DNA from: an uncultured Prevotellaceae bacterium
GTDB taxonomy: Bacteria; Bacteroidota; Bacteroidia; Bacteroidales; Bacteroidaceae
Length of the DNA: 64,000 nucleotides
Assembly (NCBI GenBank): GCA_947165505.1
Contig: CAMVAT010000013.1
Coordinates: 1-64,000 of the forward strand
Direction: 5' to 3'
A program made the translations under genes and the position numbers. The notes beneath the pieces are model-generated. The model saw only the letters and a program-made list of their open reading frames with translations. It was not told where the DNA came from and searched no databases. Shown one piece after another: positions 36,647 to 45,787 of this stretch (its first letter is position 1; the number at the start of each line of letters is the position of its first letter).

Positions 36647-39169
36647 ATGGAAGAAAATAAGAATTTAGTACAAGAAGGAGCTTCCCAGGAATCAAGTAAG
36701 TCTTTGTTCAACTTTCAGGCAATATTTCGGACATTGATATTGAACTGGAAGTGGTTCATCCTTTCACTGATTATCTGCTTAGGATTAGCAGCAATTTACT
36801 TACGTTACACCACTCCACTCTATCAAGTGTCTGCCAAGTTCTTGATTAAGCAAGACCAGATGGGCGGTTCACGTCGCAGTTCGTTAAACTCTGCCGTTTT
36901 TGGTGTTGTGTCTAATGCCGAGGGTATCGACAACGAGTTAGAGATTATGGCATCTCACTCCATCGCCACGCAAGTGGTGCGCGACCTGAAGCTTTACACC
37001 ACCTATACGTTGGAAGGCCGTGTGAAAGACAAGTTGCTCTATAAGAGCCAGCCCATCACAGTAGATATCGACCCGGACCATTTGGAGGTGCTCCCCGCCC
37101 CCATCAATTTGGTGATTACCAAAGAGGGAGCCAACTATCAAGTATCGGGCACCTATTACGGTCTGACTACCGACAGTGCCGGTGTGGATGGGCCCTACGA
37201 GTTGAATAAGACCTTCACGACCCTTCCTCAGACCTTCCGCACGAGTGCCGGCGACATCACCTTCTCAGAGGGTTACGGTCATCTGGGCGAAGGCAGCAAA
37301 CTGATGGTGAGCATCAACACCCCATATAATGCCGCATTCAAATACCGCGGCGCCCTGTCGGTGGCACCCACCTCCCGCTCTACCACCATCATCCGCATGA
37401 CGCTGACCGACGAGAGCGTAGAGCGCGCCAAGGACTATTTGAACCAACTGGCCGTGTGCTACAACCGCGATGCCAACGAAGACAAAGACGTGGTGGCCCA
37501 CCGCACGGAGGAGTTCATCAACGACCGTCTGGAGAAGATCAACGCCGAGCTGGGCGAGACCGAAGGTCAACTGGAGGAATACAAGCGCCGCCATCACATG
37601 ACCACGCTGTCGGCCTCGGCCGGTCAGGCCATGGGCAACGCCAACACCTATGAGCAGCAACTGGCAGACGCCAACACCCAAGTGGCCCTGCTCAACAGTC
37701 TGAACGACTACATGAACGAGCCCGCCAACAAATATCAGACCCTGCCCACGAACGTAGGTCTGAGCGATGGTGCCGCCAACGCCTTGATCAACCGCTATAA
37801 CGACATCGTACTTCAGCGCAACCGCCTGTTGCAGACGGCATCAGAGGAGAGCCCTTCGGTGGCACCCCTGACCTCGCAGTTGGACGACCTGAGCAGCAGC
37901 ATCCGCCGCGCCATGTCGCAGAGCCGCAAGAACATGGAGATTAAGCGCAACAGCATCAGCCAGCAGTTTAACAAGTATTCCGGTCAGATTTCCGCCACCC
38001 CCGAGCAGGAGCGTATGCTGACCCAGATAGGCCGTCAGCAAGAAGTTCGTTCGGGCTTGTATCTGATGCTTCTCCAGAAACGTGAAGAGAACTCCATCTC
38101 GCTGGCCGCCACCGCCGACAAAGGAAAGCTGATTGACGATCCCCAGGGTGGCGCTATGATCAGCCCGAAAAAGACCACCATCATGGGTACCGCCTTTGTG
38201 CTGGCCTTGGCCATCCCCGCCGCCTTGCTGTTCTTGTTAGAGTTCTTCCGCTATAAGATAGAGGGTCACGATGATGTAGCCCGTCTCACTGAACTGCCGA
38301 TTATCGCCGACGTGGCCATCGCCAACGACACAGCGAAGACGAAAGCCGACATCGTGGTGCACGAGAATCAGAACAACCAGATGGAAGAGATATTCCGCTC
38401 GATGCGTACCAACCTGCAGTTTATGCTGCAAGAAGGTCAGAAAGTGATTATGTTCACCTCGAGCACCTCAGGTGAGGGTAAGACGTTCAACGCCGCCAAC
38501 CTGGCGATGAGCTTCGCCCTGCTCGATAAGAAAGTGATTCTTGTGGGTCTTGACATCCGTAAGCCCCGTCTGGCCGAGTTGTTTGAGATCGACGACCATA
38601 AGCACGGCATCACCCCGCTGCTGTCTATGACGCATCCCACCCGCAGCGACATCATGAGTCAGATTACTCCGTCGGGAGTGAACCAGAACCTTGACCTGCT
38701 GCTCGCCGGTCCGGTACCTCCCAACCCCACCGAGTTGATTTCGCGTGACAGTCTGAACATCGTGATTGACGAACTGAAAGCGATGTACGACTACATCCTC
38801 ATTGATACCGCCCCTGTGGGTCTGGTGACCGATACGATGCAAATCGGCCGTGTGGCAGACGCCACTGTCTATATGTGCCGTGCCGACTACACTCCGAAGT
38901 CGAGCTTCGACCTCATCAACACTCTGGCACAGGAGAAGAAGTTGCCTAACATGTGTATCGTCATCAACGGTATCGACATGTCGAAGAAGAAATACGGCTA
39001 TTACTATGGCTATGGCAAGTATGGCAAGTATGGCCGCTACGGCCGCTACGGCTCGTATGGCAAATATGGCCGCTACACCTCATACGGCACCTACGGCTAC
39101 GGTTACGGTTCGTATGGCAACAGCCACTACGGCAACAAGGACGACAATTCGGTGAAAGTAAAGCGCTAA
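36647..39169 (+). CDS. Capsule chain-length protein with tyrosine kinase domain (Wzc-like)
   Basis: An 840-aa inner-membrane protein that controls polysaccharide polymerisation and export. The Wzz domain spans about 28-510, with helices near 33-52 and 508-530 and a long periplasmic coiled coil between them. The BY-kinase domain has Walker A TSSTSGEGKT (604-613) and Walker B ILIDTAPVG (about 718-726). Walker A' reads LVGLDIRKP, so the first Asp of the D-x-D pair is Gly. The C-terminal tail (about 783-828) is made of YGKYGRYG-like units with 18 tyrosines, the expected autophosphorylation cluster. Confidence 0.92.
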   Translation: MEENKNLVQEGASQESSKSLFNFQAIFRTLILNWKWFILSLIICLGLAAIYLRYTTPLYQVSAKFLIKQDQMGGSRRSSLNSAVFGVVSNAEGIDNELEIMASHSIATQVVRDLKLYTTYTLEGRVKDKLLYKSQPITVDIDPDHLEVLPAPINLVITKEGANYQVSGTYYGLTTDSAGVDGPYELNKTFTTLPQTFRTSAGDITFSEGYGHLGEGSKLMVSINTPYNAAFKYRGALSVAPTSRSTTIIRMTLTDESVERAKDYLNQLAVCYNRDANEDKDVVAHRTEEFINDRLEKINAELGETEGQLEEYKRRHHMTTLSASAGQAMGNANTYEQQLADANTQVALLNSLNDYMNEPANKYQTLPTNVGLSDGAANALINRYNDIVLQRNRLLQTASEESPSVAPLTSQLDDLSSSIRRAMSQSRKNMEIKRNSISQQFNKYSGQISATPEQERMLTQIGRQQEVRSGLYLMLLQKREENSISLAATADKGKLIDDPQGGAMISPKKTTIMGTAFVLALAIPAALLFLLEFFRYKIEGHDDVARLTELPIIADVAIANDTAKTKADIVVHENQNNQMEEIFRSMRTNLQFMLQEGQKVIMFTSSTSGEGKTFNAANLAMSFALLDKKVILVGLDIRKPRLAELFEIDDHKHGITPLLSMTHPTRSDIMSQITPSGVNQNLDLLLAGPVPPNPTELISRDSLNIVIDELKAMYDYILIDTAPVGLVTDTMQIGRVADATVYMCRADYTPKSSFDLINTLAQEKKLPNMCIVINGIDMSKKKYGYYYGYGKYGKYGRYGRYGSYGKYGRYTSYGTYGYGYGSYGNSHYGNKDDNSVKVKR

Positions 39170-39188
39170 TCAAAAGGAAACGCAGATT

Positions 39189-39623
39189 ATGACGATAGCA
39201 ATCGATTTTGACGGAACTATTGTTGAGCACCGCTATCCTGAAATAGGCCCTGAGCTGCCCTTTGCAGTGGATACGCTGAAGATGTTGATAGCCGACAACC
39301 ATAAGTTGATACTGTGGAGCGTGCGTGAAGGCAAACTGTTAGAGGATGCTGTGAACTGGTGCCGTGAACGCGGCATCGAGTTCTACGCCGTGAACAAGGA
39401 TTTCCCGGAAGAGAACGAGAAGCTGAATCAGCACTACGCTCGCAAGTTGAGCAGTGTGGACGTATGGATAGACGACCGCAACCTTGGCGGTCTGCCCGAT
39501 TGGGGCACCATCTACCAGATTATCAGCGAGCGCAAGAGCTATTACCAAGTGATGAAGGAGCGCCTGCGCAGCAGTTTGGATGCCCATGAGCCTCCTAAAA
39601 AGAAACACTGGTGGAGCAGGTGA
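39189..39623 (+). CDS. Small HAD-superfamily hydrolase (BT0820-like)
   Basis: A 144-aa cytoplasmic protein. It begins with AIDFDGTIVE, the HAD nucleophile motif D-x-D, followed by LWSVREGK and VDVWIDDRN, which match motifs II and IV. No cap domain is present. It resembles the structurally studied B. thetaiotaomicron protein BT0820; the substrate is unknown. It is the last gene of the capsule start block, 19 bp after the kinase. A GTTGAAC word repeat begins at its stop codon. Confidence 0.8.
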   Translation: MTIAIDFDGTIVEHRYPEIGPELPFAVDTLKMLIADNHKLILWSVREGKLLEDAVNWCRERGIEFYAVNKDFPEENEKLNQHYARKLSSVDVWIDDRNLGGLPDWGTIYQIISERKSYYQVMKERLRSSLDAHEPPKKKHWWSR

Positions 39624-39698
39624 ACGTTGAACGTTGAACTTTTAAACTTTAAACTTTAAACTAAAATTGGCGTGGGAAGATTCCCGCGCCAATTTTAG
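39620..39698. terminator. Word repeat and bidirectional terminator
   Basis: The stop codon opens a run of GTTGAAC and CTTTAAA words (39621-39662). CTAAAATTGGCGTGGGAA (39661-39678) and its near-complement ending at 39698 form a long hairpin between convergent genes. Confidence 0.75.
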
Positions 39699-40646
39699 TT
39701 AGTCAGTGACGTTGTGTACATCAGGTGCCGGTTCCACGTGTATAGCCAAGTGGGCTATCTCATGGAATTTTTCATGCAAGAGGTCTTCTATCTTCACGAC
39801 ACTTTTGTGCACTTGATTGAGCGTCATCGCGCCGTCCATCATCACGACCAGTTCGATAGACACCATTCCTCCTACCCTTCTTGACAGCACCCTGTTGACC
39901 TCAACCACATGTTCAACCCCTTTCGCCCATTCAGCGATTTGCTTTTCCGTCTTTTCCGGCAGGCTTTTATCAAGCAGTTCGTCGATGGTGTGCCGGAAGG
40001 CCAGAGCCGCCATTCTGATGATGAAGCCAGCAACGATCAAAGCGGCAATAGGGTCGAGCACCTTCCATTTGGGCGACAGCAATACAGCGAACGCCACAGC
40101 CACCGCTGTACTGACCGATGAGAGCGCATCAAGACGGTATCTGCCGGCATTGACAGCCACGAATCTCGACTTCAGCTCATCAGCCTTTTGATGCGCCAGG
40201 AAGTACCATCCCCCCTTGAGCACCACGGCAAGGACAGCCGCTGCGAGCGTCACCCATGCCGGGCGTTGTATCACCTCATGCCCGATGGTAAAGAAATCGA
40301 CAATCAGCACCACGGCATGAATGACGATATACACACCCACGGCGAATAGGATGACAGCCGCGAAGAGACTTGTCACCGTAGCATATCTGCCATAGCCATA
40401 ATCATGGTGGTCGTCTTTATCCCTGTGTCCCATCTTCAGGTAGAGAAGCGCCATCATGTCTTGAATGAAATCGGCCGTAGAGTTAAGCGCATCCGCCACG
40501 AGCGCATAAGAGCCGCCTAACAAGCCAGCCAGGAGCTTCACCACAGAGATGAAAGCATTGACGACCGCCGACTTCAGCGTAAACCGTTGCACCCTGAGGA
40601 ATTTCCTTTCGGCTTGGCTGTCAATATTCGTTGTGCTATTGTTCAT
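39699..40646 (-). CDS. Cation diffusion facilitator transporter
   Basis: A 315-aa inner-membrane metal/proton antiporter, probably for Zn, Fe or Mn. Five to six helices are visible. The metal-site helices contain LVADALNSTADFI and RLDALSSVSTAVAV, with HDYGYGRYATV in the loop between the helices. The C-terminal cytoplasmic domain (about 220-315) ends with His-rich AHLAIHVEPAPDVHN. Metal identity cannot be read with confidence. Its start overlaps the stop of the upstream DUF3298 gene by 4 bp. Confidence 0.88.
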   Translation of the reverse strand: MNNSTTNIDSQAERKFLRVQRFTLKSAVVNAFISVVKLLAGLLGGSYALVADALNSTADFIQDMMALLYLKMGHRDKDDHHDYGYGRYATVTSLFAAVILFAVGVYIVIHAVVLIVDFFTIGHEVIQRPAWVTLAAAVLAVVLKGGWYFLAHQKADELKSRFVAVNAGRYRLDALSSVSTAVAVAFAVLLSPKWKVLDPIAALIVAGFIIRMAALAFRHTIDELLDKSLPEKTEKQIAEWAKGVEHVVEVNRVLSRRVGGMVSIELVVMMDGAMTLNQVHKSVVKIEDLLHEKFHEIAHLAIHVEPAPDVHNVTD

Positions 40647-41767
40647 TTTGCGAAAAGCTTTTGCAGTTTCTGATATGGAATGACATAATGAAACAACCCT
40701 TCAGAATAAGTGCCCACCTGATAGGGTTGGAAACTGAACACCACGCCTTGCGGCATGATGGCTGCCTGTGGCATCGGATTTTTGCCGATATACCGGTCAT
40801 CGAGTTCCATCTGCTCCTCAAGGATATCCTTCACCTTGTCAATCTTCCCTTTTTTAAACAGGTTGTCATTATTGACCACCCGGTGGTTTCTCATGTCAAA
40901 AGTGACATATCTCTCGGCGGGGAAATCGTGGGCCCCGTATGCGAAAAAATCGGTAGAGACGAACAGCGTGACATAATCGTCGGACACGTAACGCGGCGTA
41001 ATGAAAGCCCTCAGATAGCACAGCGGGTATCCGAAATCTTCGTTTTTCAGATAATAGACCTGCCGCATGTACACATCACGGTAATGGTCGAGCACATCCT
41101 GCCCCACCGTCTTATCTTGCAGCACGAATGCCGCGGGATTGTTTCTCTTGAGCACCGCCATGGGCAGTTGCGTCTGGTCGATATTCGTTTCGAGAAACAC
41201 ATCATCGAAATAGATAGCATCCATATTCGTGAACGCATCAATGAAATCGACGATCCAATCTCTGACCACATCCCACTGTTCGCCTTCAGCCGTGGGATAA
41301 TCGACCATGAGTTCGCAGCCGAAGTTATTGGTGTCGCAGGCCCTGAAATTACAGGGCGACGTGGCCTCGCACCTCTCAAAGAGATCAGGATATTCGTTCT
41401 CGACAAACATACTGTCGTGTTTGAGTTCGGCCAGAGGCCTGCTGAGCGTCTCGCATCCGAGCCGGGCATACACCTGTCCGTCGTGGAAGACGGTGTCCTC
41501 GGGCACCGCCGGTCCGATGATATAGCGCTCGCCCTTCTCGCTCAGCAGCGACACGAAATGCACATCGTTATAATCGACATAGAGCATATAATACCTGACC
41601 CCATCGACCATCATGAGCGAGTCGGTAGAGATATTGAGCATGTCGTCCATGAATCCCGCATACCTCTGCGCCTGTGCCTTAGTCGATAGCGCCGTGAGCA
41701 GCAATAGGCAGATACACCTAATATATATACCGGCGTATCCCTTACGATGATTTACCCGTTTTGTCAT
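40643..41767 (-). CDS. DUF3298 (RsiV-like) exported protein
   Basis: A 374-aa protein with an N-terminal signal peptide (YIRCICLLLLTALSTKAQAQ). The C-terminal part (about 260-370) looks like the DUF3298/RsiV domain, an extracytoplasmic fold with a long parallel pattern of aromatic and acidic residues. The central part is not recognised. Its first 26 bp overlap the end of the aldo/keto reductase gene, so it may be cotranscribed with the tat cluster. The function is unknown. Confidence 0.7.
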   Translation of the reverse strand: MTKRVNHRKGYAGIYIRCICLLLLTALSTKAQAQRYAGFMDDMLNISTDSLMMVDGVRYYMLYVDYNDVHFVSLLSEKGERYIIGPAVPEDTVFHDGQVYARLGCETLSRPLAELKHDSMFVENEYPDLFERCEATSPCNFRACDTNNFGCELMVDYPTAEGEQWDVVRDWIVDFIDAFTNMDAIYFDDVFLETNIDQTQLPMAVLKRNNPAAFVLQDKTVGQDVLDHYRDVYMRQVYYLKNEDFGYPLCYLRAFITPRYVSDDYVTLFVSTDFFAYGAHDFPAERYVTFDMRNHRVVNNDNLFKKGKIDKVKDILEEQMELDDRYIGKNPMPQAAIMPQGVVFSFQPYQVGTYSEGLFHYVIPYQKLQKLFAK

Positions 41768-43196
41768 ATCCGCCCAGTTCGTTGAGAGTACCTTGTTTGA
41801 GTTGTTCTACGAATTTGTCTATTTTCTGCAGTTCCTTTGGTATCTTAATATTCTGCGGACAATGAACGACACATTGTCCACACCCGATGCAATGGTCAGC
41901 CTGGCGCTCGCGCGGTATCGTGCGGTCAAGACTGATGAGGAATTTTCTCCTGTTCTCCTCATAATCCTCGTCATCGACATCATTGGGCAGTGTCCCCTCG
42001 TTTTTAAATTTGTTGTAATGCACGAAGATAGCCGGAATATTGATGCCGTAAGGGCATGGCATACAATAGTTGCAGTCATTGCATGGAATAGTCTCTACCC
42101 CCACCAGTTTTCGTGCCATATCGTAGAGGAACTCCTTTTCATCGTCAGACACCGGTTTGAGCGGGCAATATGAGAGCAGGTTGTCTTTGAGGTGCTCCAT
42201 ATAGGTCATGCCGCTGAGCACGGTGAGCACCCCTTCGGGCGACCCCGCATACCTGAAGGCCCACGAAGCAATGCTGTTGCCGGGCGCCTTCTTTTTCATC
42301 TCCCTTGCGATGAACTGCGGCACTTTTGCCAGTCGTCCGCCTAAGAGCGGTTCCATGATGACCGCCGGTATGCCTCGTTTCTGCAATTCCTCGTAGAGGT
42401 ATCTGCCATCGGCGTTGGACGGGTTGGTCTCGTCGGCATATTCCCAGTCCACGTAGTTGAACTGTATCTGCACGAAGTCCCAGTGATACTGGTCGTTATG
42501 TTCGAGCAGATAGTCAAACACCTCGATGTCGCCGTGATAGGAGAAGCCCAGGTTCTTGATTTTTCCCTTTTCGCGCTCCTGCATCAAGAAATCGAGCATG
42601 CCGTTGTCGAGGTATCTCTGCCGGAAGTTTTCCATGCCGCCACCGCCCACGCTGTGCAGCAGATAATAGTCGATATAATCCACTTGCAGTTCGCGCATGG
42701 AATCGTGGTACATCTTGACCGACTCCTCCTTGGGCCATTGTGCCGGGTTGAAGTTAGACAATTTTGTGGCCACGAAGTATTTATCCCTGGGGTGCCTGTG
42801 CAGCGCGATGCCCGTGCTCCGCTCCGACAGTCCCTGACAATAAGCAGGTGACGTGTCGAAATAATTAACACCATGCTCGATGGCATAGTCAACGAGGCGG
42901 TTGACCTGCTCTTGGTCTATCTCGTCTTTATTGTCGCCCTCAGCCCCTTTGCTGAGAGTAGGCAGTCGCATCATGCCGTATCCGAGGATAGAGATTTTGT
43001 CGCCGGTCTTCGGATTGGTTCTGTATGTCATCTGCCCGAGAGGCGGTTCCACCTGATTCGCATATTCCTCTCCCAGCTCTTCCGTTTTCTTCGTTTTGCA
43101 CCCGGTGAGAGACGCCACAGCCACGGCCCCGCCGAGTCCCAGCATTCTCAAGAATTTTCTCCTGTTGATATGTTGATTGTCGTTCATGTCGCTCAT
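41742..43196 (-). CDS. Tat-exported iron-sulfur aldo/keto reductase lipoprotein
   Basis: A 484-aa protein. Residues 10-33 form a twin-arginine signal (NRRKFLRMLGLGG) that ends in a lipobox with Cys33 (ASLTGC), so export by Tat and lipid attachment are predicted. The AKR barrel keeps the tetrad: Asp and Tyr in YFDTSPAYCQG, Lys in VATKL, and His in YLLHSVGGG. Two ferredoxin-type sites follow: CNDCNYCMPCP at about 378-388 and CIGCGQCVVHCP at about 438-449. It is encoded right after a membrane iron-sulfur protein and tatAC, which likely supply electrons and export. The substrate is unknown. Confidence 0.88.
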   Translation of the reverse strand: MSDMNDNQHINRRKFLRMLGLGGAVAVASLTGCKTKKTEELGEEYANQVEPPLGQMTYRTNPKTGDKISILGYGMMRLPTLSKGAEGDNKDEIDQEQVNRLVDYAIEHGVNYFDTSPAYCQGLSERSTGIALHRHPRDKYFVATKLSNFNPAQWPKEESVKMYHDSMRELQVDYIDYYLLHSVGGGGMENFRQRYLDNGMLDFLMQEREKGKIKNLGFSYHGDIEVFDYLLEHNDQYHWDFVQIQFNYVDWEYADETNPSNADGRYLYEELQKRGIPAVIMEPLLGGRLAKVPQFIAREMKKKAPGNSIASWAFRYAGSPEGVLTVLSGMTYMEHLKDNLLSYCPLKPVSDDEKEFLYDMARKLVGVETIPCNDCNYCMPCPYGINIPAIFVHYNKFKNEGTLPNDVDDEDYEENRRKFLISLDRTIPRERQADHCIGCGQCVVHCPQNIKIPKELQKIDKFVEQLKQGTLNELGGYDKTGKSS

Positions 43197-43199
43197 CCA

Positions 43200-44696
43200 T
43201 TATAATTGTTTATGTACTTCATGTCCCTCGACATAGATTGCCGAGAAGGGTCTGGCGGGACAGAGGTTTTCGCAAGCCCCGCATCCTATACATTTCTGTT
43301 CGTTGACAGCCGGTATGGGCACCGATGTCTCATCATCGGGGTCAGAGGGCACCATTTCAATCGCCTGCACTGGGCAATGCCGTGCGCAGTTGCCGCAATC
43401 GACGCCATCCCGCAGGGGGATGCAGTTTTTCGATATCACGACTGCGTGCCCTATTTGTATGCTTTGTTTCTCCTCCCTCTCTATGGGCTGGATAGCCCCT
43501 GTAGGACACACATCGGCGCACCGCGTACATTCAGGCCGGCAATACCCGCGTTCGTACGACATCACCGGTTGCATGATGGTCATCAGTCCGGCTGATGGTC
43601 TGAGCACCTGATTAGGACACTCCGACACACACAGCTGGCATCCCGTGCACCGGCGCGCCATGTTATTGGCGCTCCATGAGCCCGGAGGCGTGATGGGCGT
43701 CTGCCTTTCGGGCGCCACTTTCTCTTGTATGGCCGCCAGTCCGCCGTCCACCGTTTTCTTCTCCTGTGCGATGGCAGCCGTGGTGACGAGCGCCACACCC
43801 AAGAGGAAAGAACGTTTCGAAGCATCCACCTGCTCTTGTACTTGGTTATCGGCAGTGGCCACCGGTGCAGCCACCCTCGCAGGTCTGCCGTACTTCAGCG
43901 CGCCGAACTTACATTTCGAGATACATTTGCCGCAAGCCACACACCGGCTATAATCCACCGTTTGGTTTTTATAATCGATGCACGACGCCTTGCAGTTTTT
44001 GGAGCACAGGCTGCAATTCTTACATTTCTCCTCAACGAAATACACCTTCAGCAGCGAGAACCGTGCCAGGAATCCGAGCAGCGTGCCCACCGGGCAGATG
44101 GTGTTGCAGTAGGTACGTCCGTTTCTCCATGCCAAGACAGCGATGACGACAAAGGTCACCGCCGCGATGATGAAGACAGGCACACTCTTGATCCACACAT
44201 CGACCGAATAGAACGAATAGCTATCCATCCTCTCAGCGATAGACGCCAGCACATTATTACCCAGCATCCACAGCGGCTGGAACAGGTTTTGCGCTATGCG
44301 CCCGAAAGAGCTGTATGGAGCGAGCAGAGACACCAACGCCCCCACCCCTGCGATAAGGGCCACGACCATGACAGCCAGCATGAGATACCTGAGCCAACTG
44401 ACGGCCGGTGAATAGGTATATCTGTTTTTCTTTCTTTTCCCGGCCATCCATGCAATGACATCTTGCATCACACCCAGCGGACAGATGACCGAGCAGTAGA
44501 TGCGCCCGAAGATGAGCGTCAATACAACGAGTGCAACGATGACCACCGCGTTGAGCGCGAGCACCGCTGGCAGGAATTGCACCTTAGCCATCCATCCAAG
44601 CCAATGATGCAGCGTGCCCGTGAAATCGAGGAACAGCAGCGTGATCAGGATGAAGAACACGGCAGCCAGTAATTTTCTTGTTTTGTTTAATGACAT
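43200..44696 (-). CDS. Polytopic membrane iron-sulfur protein (NapH/NosR-like)
   Basis: A 498-aa protein that probably passes electrons from quinol to periplasmic partners. The ATG at 44696, 2 bp after tatC, is preferred over a start inside tatC. Several helices and NapH-type CxxxCP motifs (CSVICPLGVMQD, CNTICPVGTLLG) fill the first 250 residues. Cys-rich sites follow: CKNCSLCSKNC, CVACGKCISKC, CTGCQLCVSECPN, CTRCADVCPTG, CGNCARHCPV and CIGCGACENLCP. SKRSFLLGVALVTTAAIA near 315 looks like a second export or anchor signal. It is the partner of the Tat-exported reductase encoded next. Confidence 0.85.
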   Translation of the reverse strand: MSLNKTRKLLAAVFFILITLLFLDFTGTLHHWLGWMAKVQFLPAVLALNAVVIVALVVLTLIFGRIYCSVICPLGVMQDVIAWMAGKRKKNRYTYSPAVSWLRYLMLAVMVVALIAGVGALVSLLAPYSSFGRIAQNLFQPLWMLGNNVLASIAERMDSYSFYSVDVWIKSVPVFIIAAVTFVVIAVLAWRNGRTYCNTICPVGTLLGFLARFSLLKVYFVEEKCKNCSLCSKNCKASCIDYKNQTVDYSRCVACGKCISKCKFGALKYGRPARVAAPVATADNQVQEQVDASKRSFLLGVALVTTAAIAQEKKTVDGGLAAIQEKVAPERQTPITPPGSWSANNMARRCTGCQLCVSECPNQVLRPSAGLMTIMQPVMSYERGYCRPECTRCADVCPTGAIQPIEREEKQSIQIGHAVVISKNCIPLRDGVDCGNCARHCPVQAIEMVPSDPDDETSVPIPAVNEQKCIGCGACENLCPARPFSAIYVEGHEVHKQL

Positions 44697-44697
44697 A

Positions 44698-45453
44698 TCA
44701 ATCTTGTTTTTGTATAAAAGCGACAATAGCGATAGCGCCCTCGTAGAGCAGCCATATCGGCAAAGCCACGATCAGCATCGTAAAGAGGTCTGCAGTGGGA
44801 GTGATCAACGCCGCCATGAAAAGGATGACGACCACAGCATGGCGGCGGTATCTCTTCATGACACCTTTAGTAATCAGCCCCCATTTAGCGAGCAGCGCCG
44901 CCACCACCGGCAATTCAAAGATGACGCCAATGAGCAGGCACATCATCGCGAGCGTATCGGCATAGGAGTCGAGCGTGAGCATATTGGCCACCTCTTCGCT
45001 CACCTGATAGGTACCGAGGAATCTGACCGTCAGCGGAAAGACCATGAAATAGTTGACCAGCGTGCCGACGATAAACATCAGATATGCCGCGCCGATAATG
45101 ATCACCGTGTATTTCCGCTCATGGCGATACAGCGCCGGCGAGATGAAGCAGAACAGTTGATACAAGATAAAAGGCGAAGCCGCCAGACACCCCATATACG
45201 CCGCCATGCGCAGATGCACCATGAACTGCTCAGTGAGCTGTGTATTGATGAGACGGATGTGAAACGGTTCGGTGCCCAAGAGCCGGTAGGTGATGAAGTC
45301 GCTACTTGAGGGAGCAAGCACCACATCAAAGAGCAGCTCTTTGCATGCGAAGGCGACACCTGTAGTGACAGCCACGACCGCCAACACCCTGAACAGCACC
45401 CCTCTGAGTTCATCCAGATGTTCCCAGAAGGTCATATTCTTCTCATCGCTCAT
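44698..45453 (-). CDS. tatC: Sec-independent translocase TatC
   Basis: A 251-aa inner-membrane protein, the signal-recognition core of the Tat pathway. Six helices are visible. The family motifs MTFWEHLDELRGVLFR at the start and PFILYQLFCFISPALYRHERK in the first loop hold the conserved Glu and the residues that bind the RR signal. It follows tatA by 11 bp and overlaps nothing. A Tat cargo gene is encoded in the same operon. Confidence 0.93.
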   Translation of the reverse strand: MSDEKNMTFWEHLDELRGVLFRVLAVVAVTTGVAFACKELLFDVVLAPSSSDFITYRLLGTEPFHIRLINTQLTEQFMVHLRMAAYMGCLAASPFILYQLFCFISPALYRHERKYTVIIIGAAYLMFIVGTLVNYFMVFPLTVRFLGTYQVSEEVANMLTLDSYADTLAMMCLLIGVIFELPVVAALLAKWGLITKGVMKRYRRHAVVVILFMAALITPTADLFTMLIVALPIWLLYEGAIAIVAFIQKQD

Positions 45454-45464
45454 CTAAACCGCCG

Positions 45465-45653
45465 TTACTCTTTTTTCCCTTCCACAGGTTTCTGCTCCTT
45501 ATCGGCCTCATCCTCTATTCCCCCTATCCCGTCTTTAAAACTCTTCACGCCTTTACCCAGCCCTTTCATCATCTCTGGAATTTTTTTCCCTCCGAAGAGC
45601 AAGAGAATGACAAAAGCAATAAAAATGATTTCCGGCAATCTCAGTCCAAACAT
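45465..45653 (-). CDS. tatA: Sec-independent translocase TatA
   Basis: A 62-aa protein with a short N-terminal helix (EIIFIAFVILLLFGGKKIPE), the FGxxKxP hinge, then an amphipathic helix and an acidic/Lys tail. It forms the pore-like part of the Tat system. No tatB is present, which is normal for minimal Tat systems. The -7 box TAAATTTG at 45688-45695 precedes it. Confidence 0.92.
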   Translation of the reverse strand: MFGLRLPEIIFIAFVILLLFGGKKIPEMMKGLGKGVKSFKDGIGGIEDEADKEQKPVEGKKE

Positions 45654-45787
45654 AATAGAATAATATTTTGTTAATACCTTGAAGTTGCAAATTTAAAGAA
45701 AAAAAACGAACTACCCATCATTTTTTAGAAAAAACATCTAAAAATTACACAAAACTTCGTACCTTCGCAGAAAATTTCGATTTTGGA
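45654..45787. promoter_or_regulatory. Divergent promoter region for tatA and the Lys-rich protein
   Basis: TAAATTTG on the minus strand (45688-45695) serves tatA, and TACCTTCG on the plus strand (45762-45769) is a variant -7 box for the next gene. No consensus -33 boxes are evident. The 134 bp is otherwise AT-rich. Confidence 0.4.
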
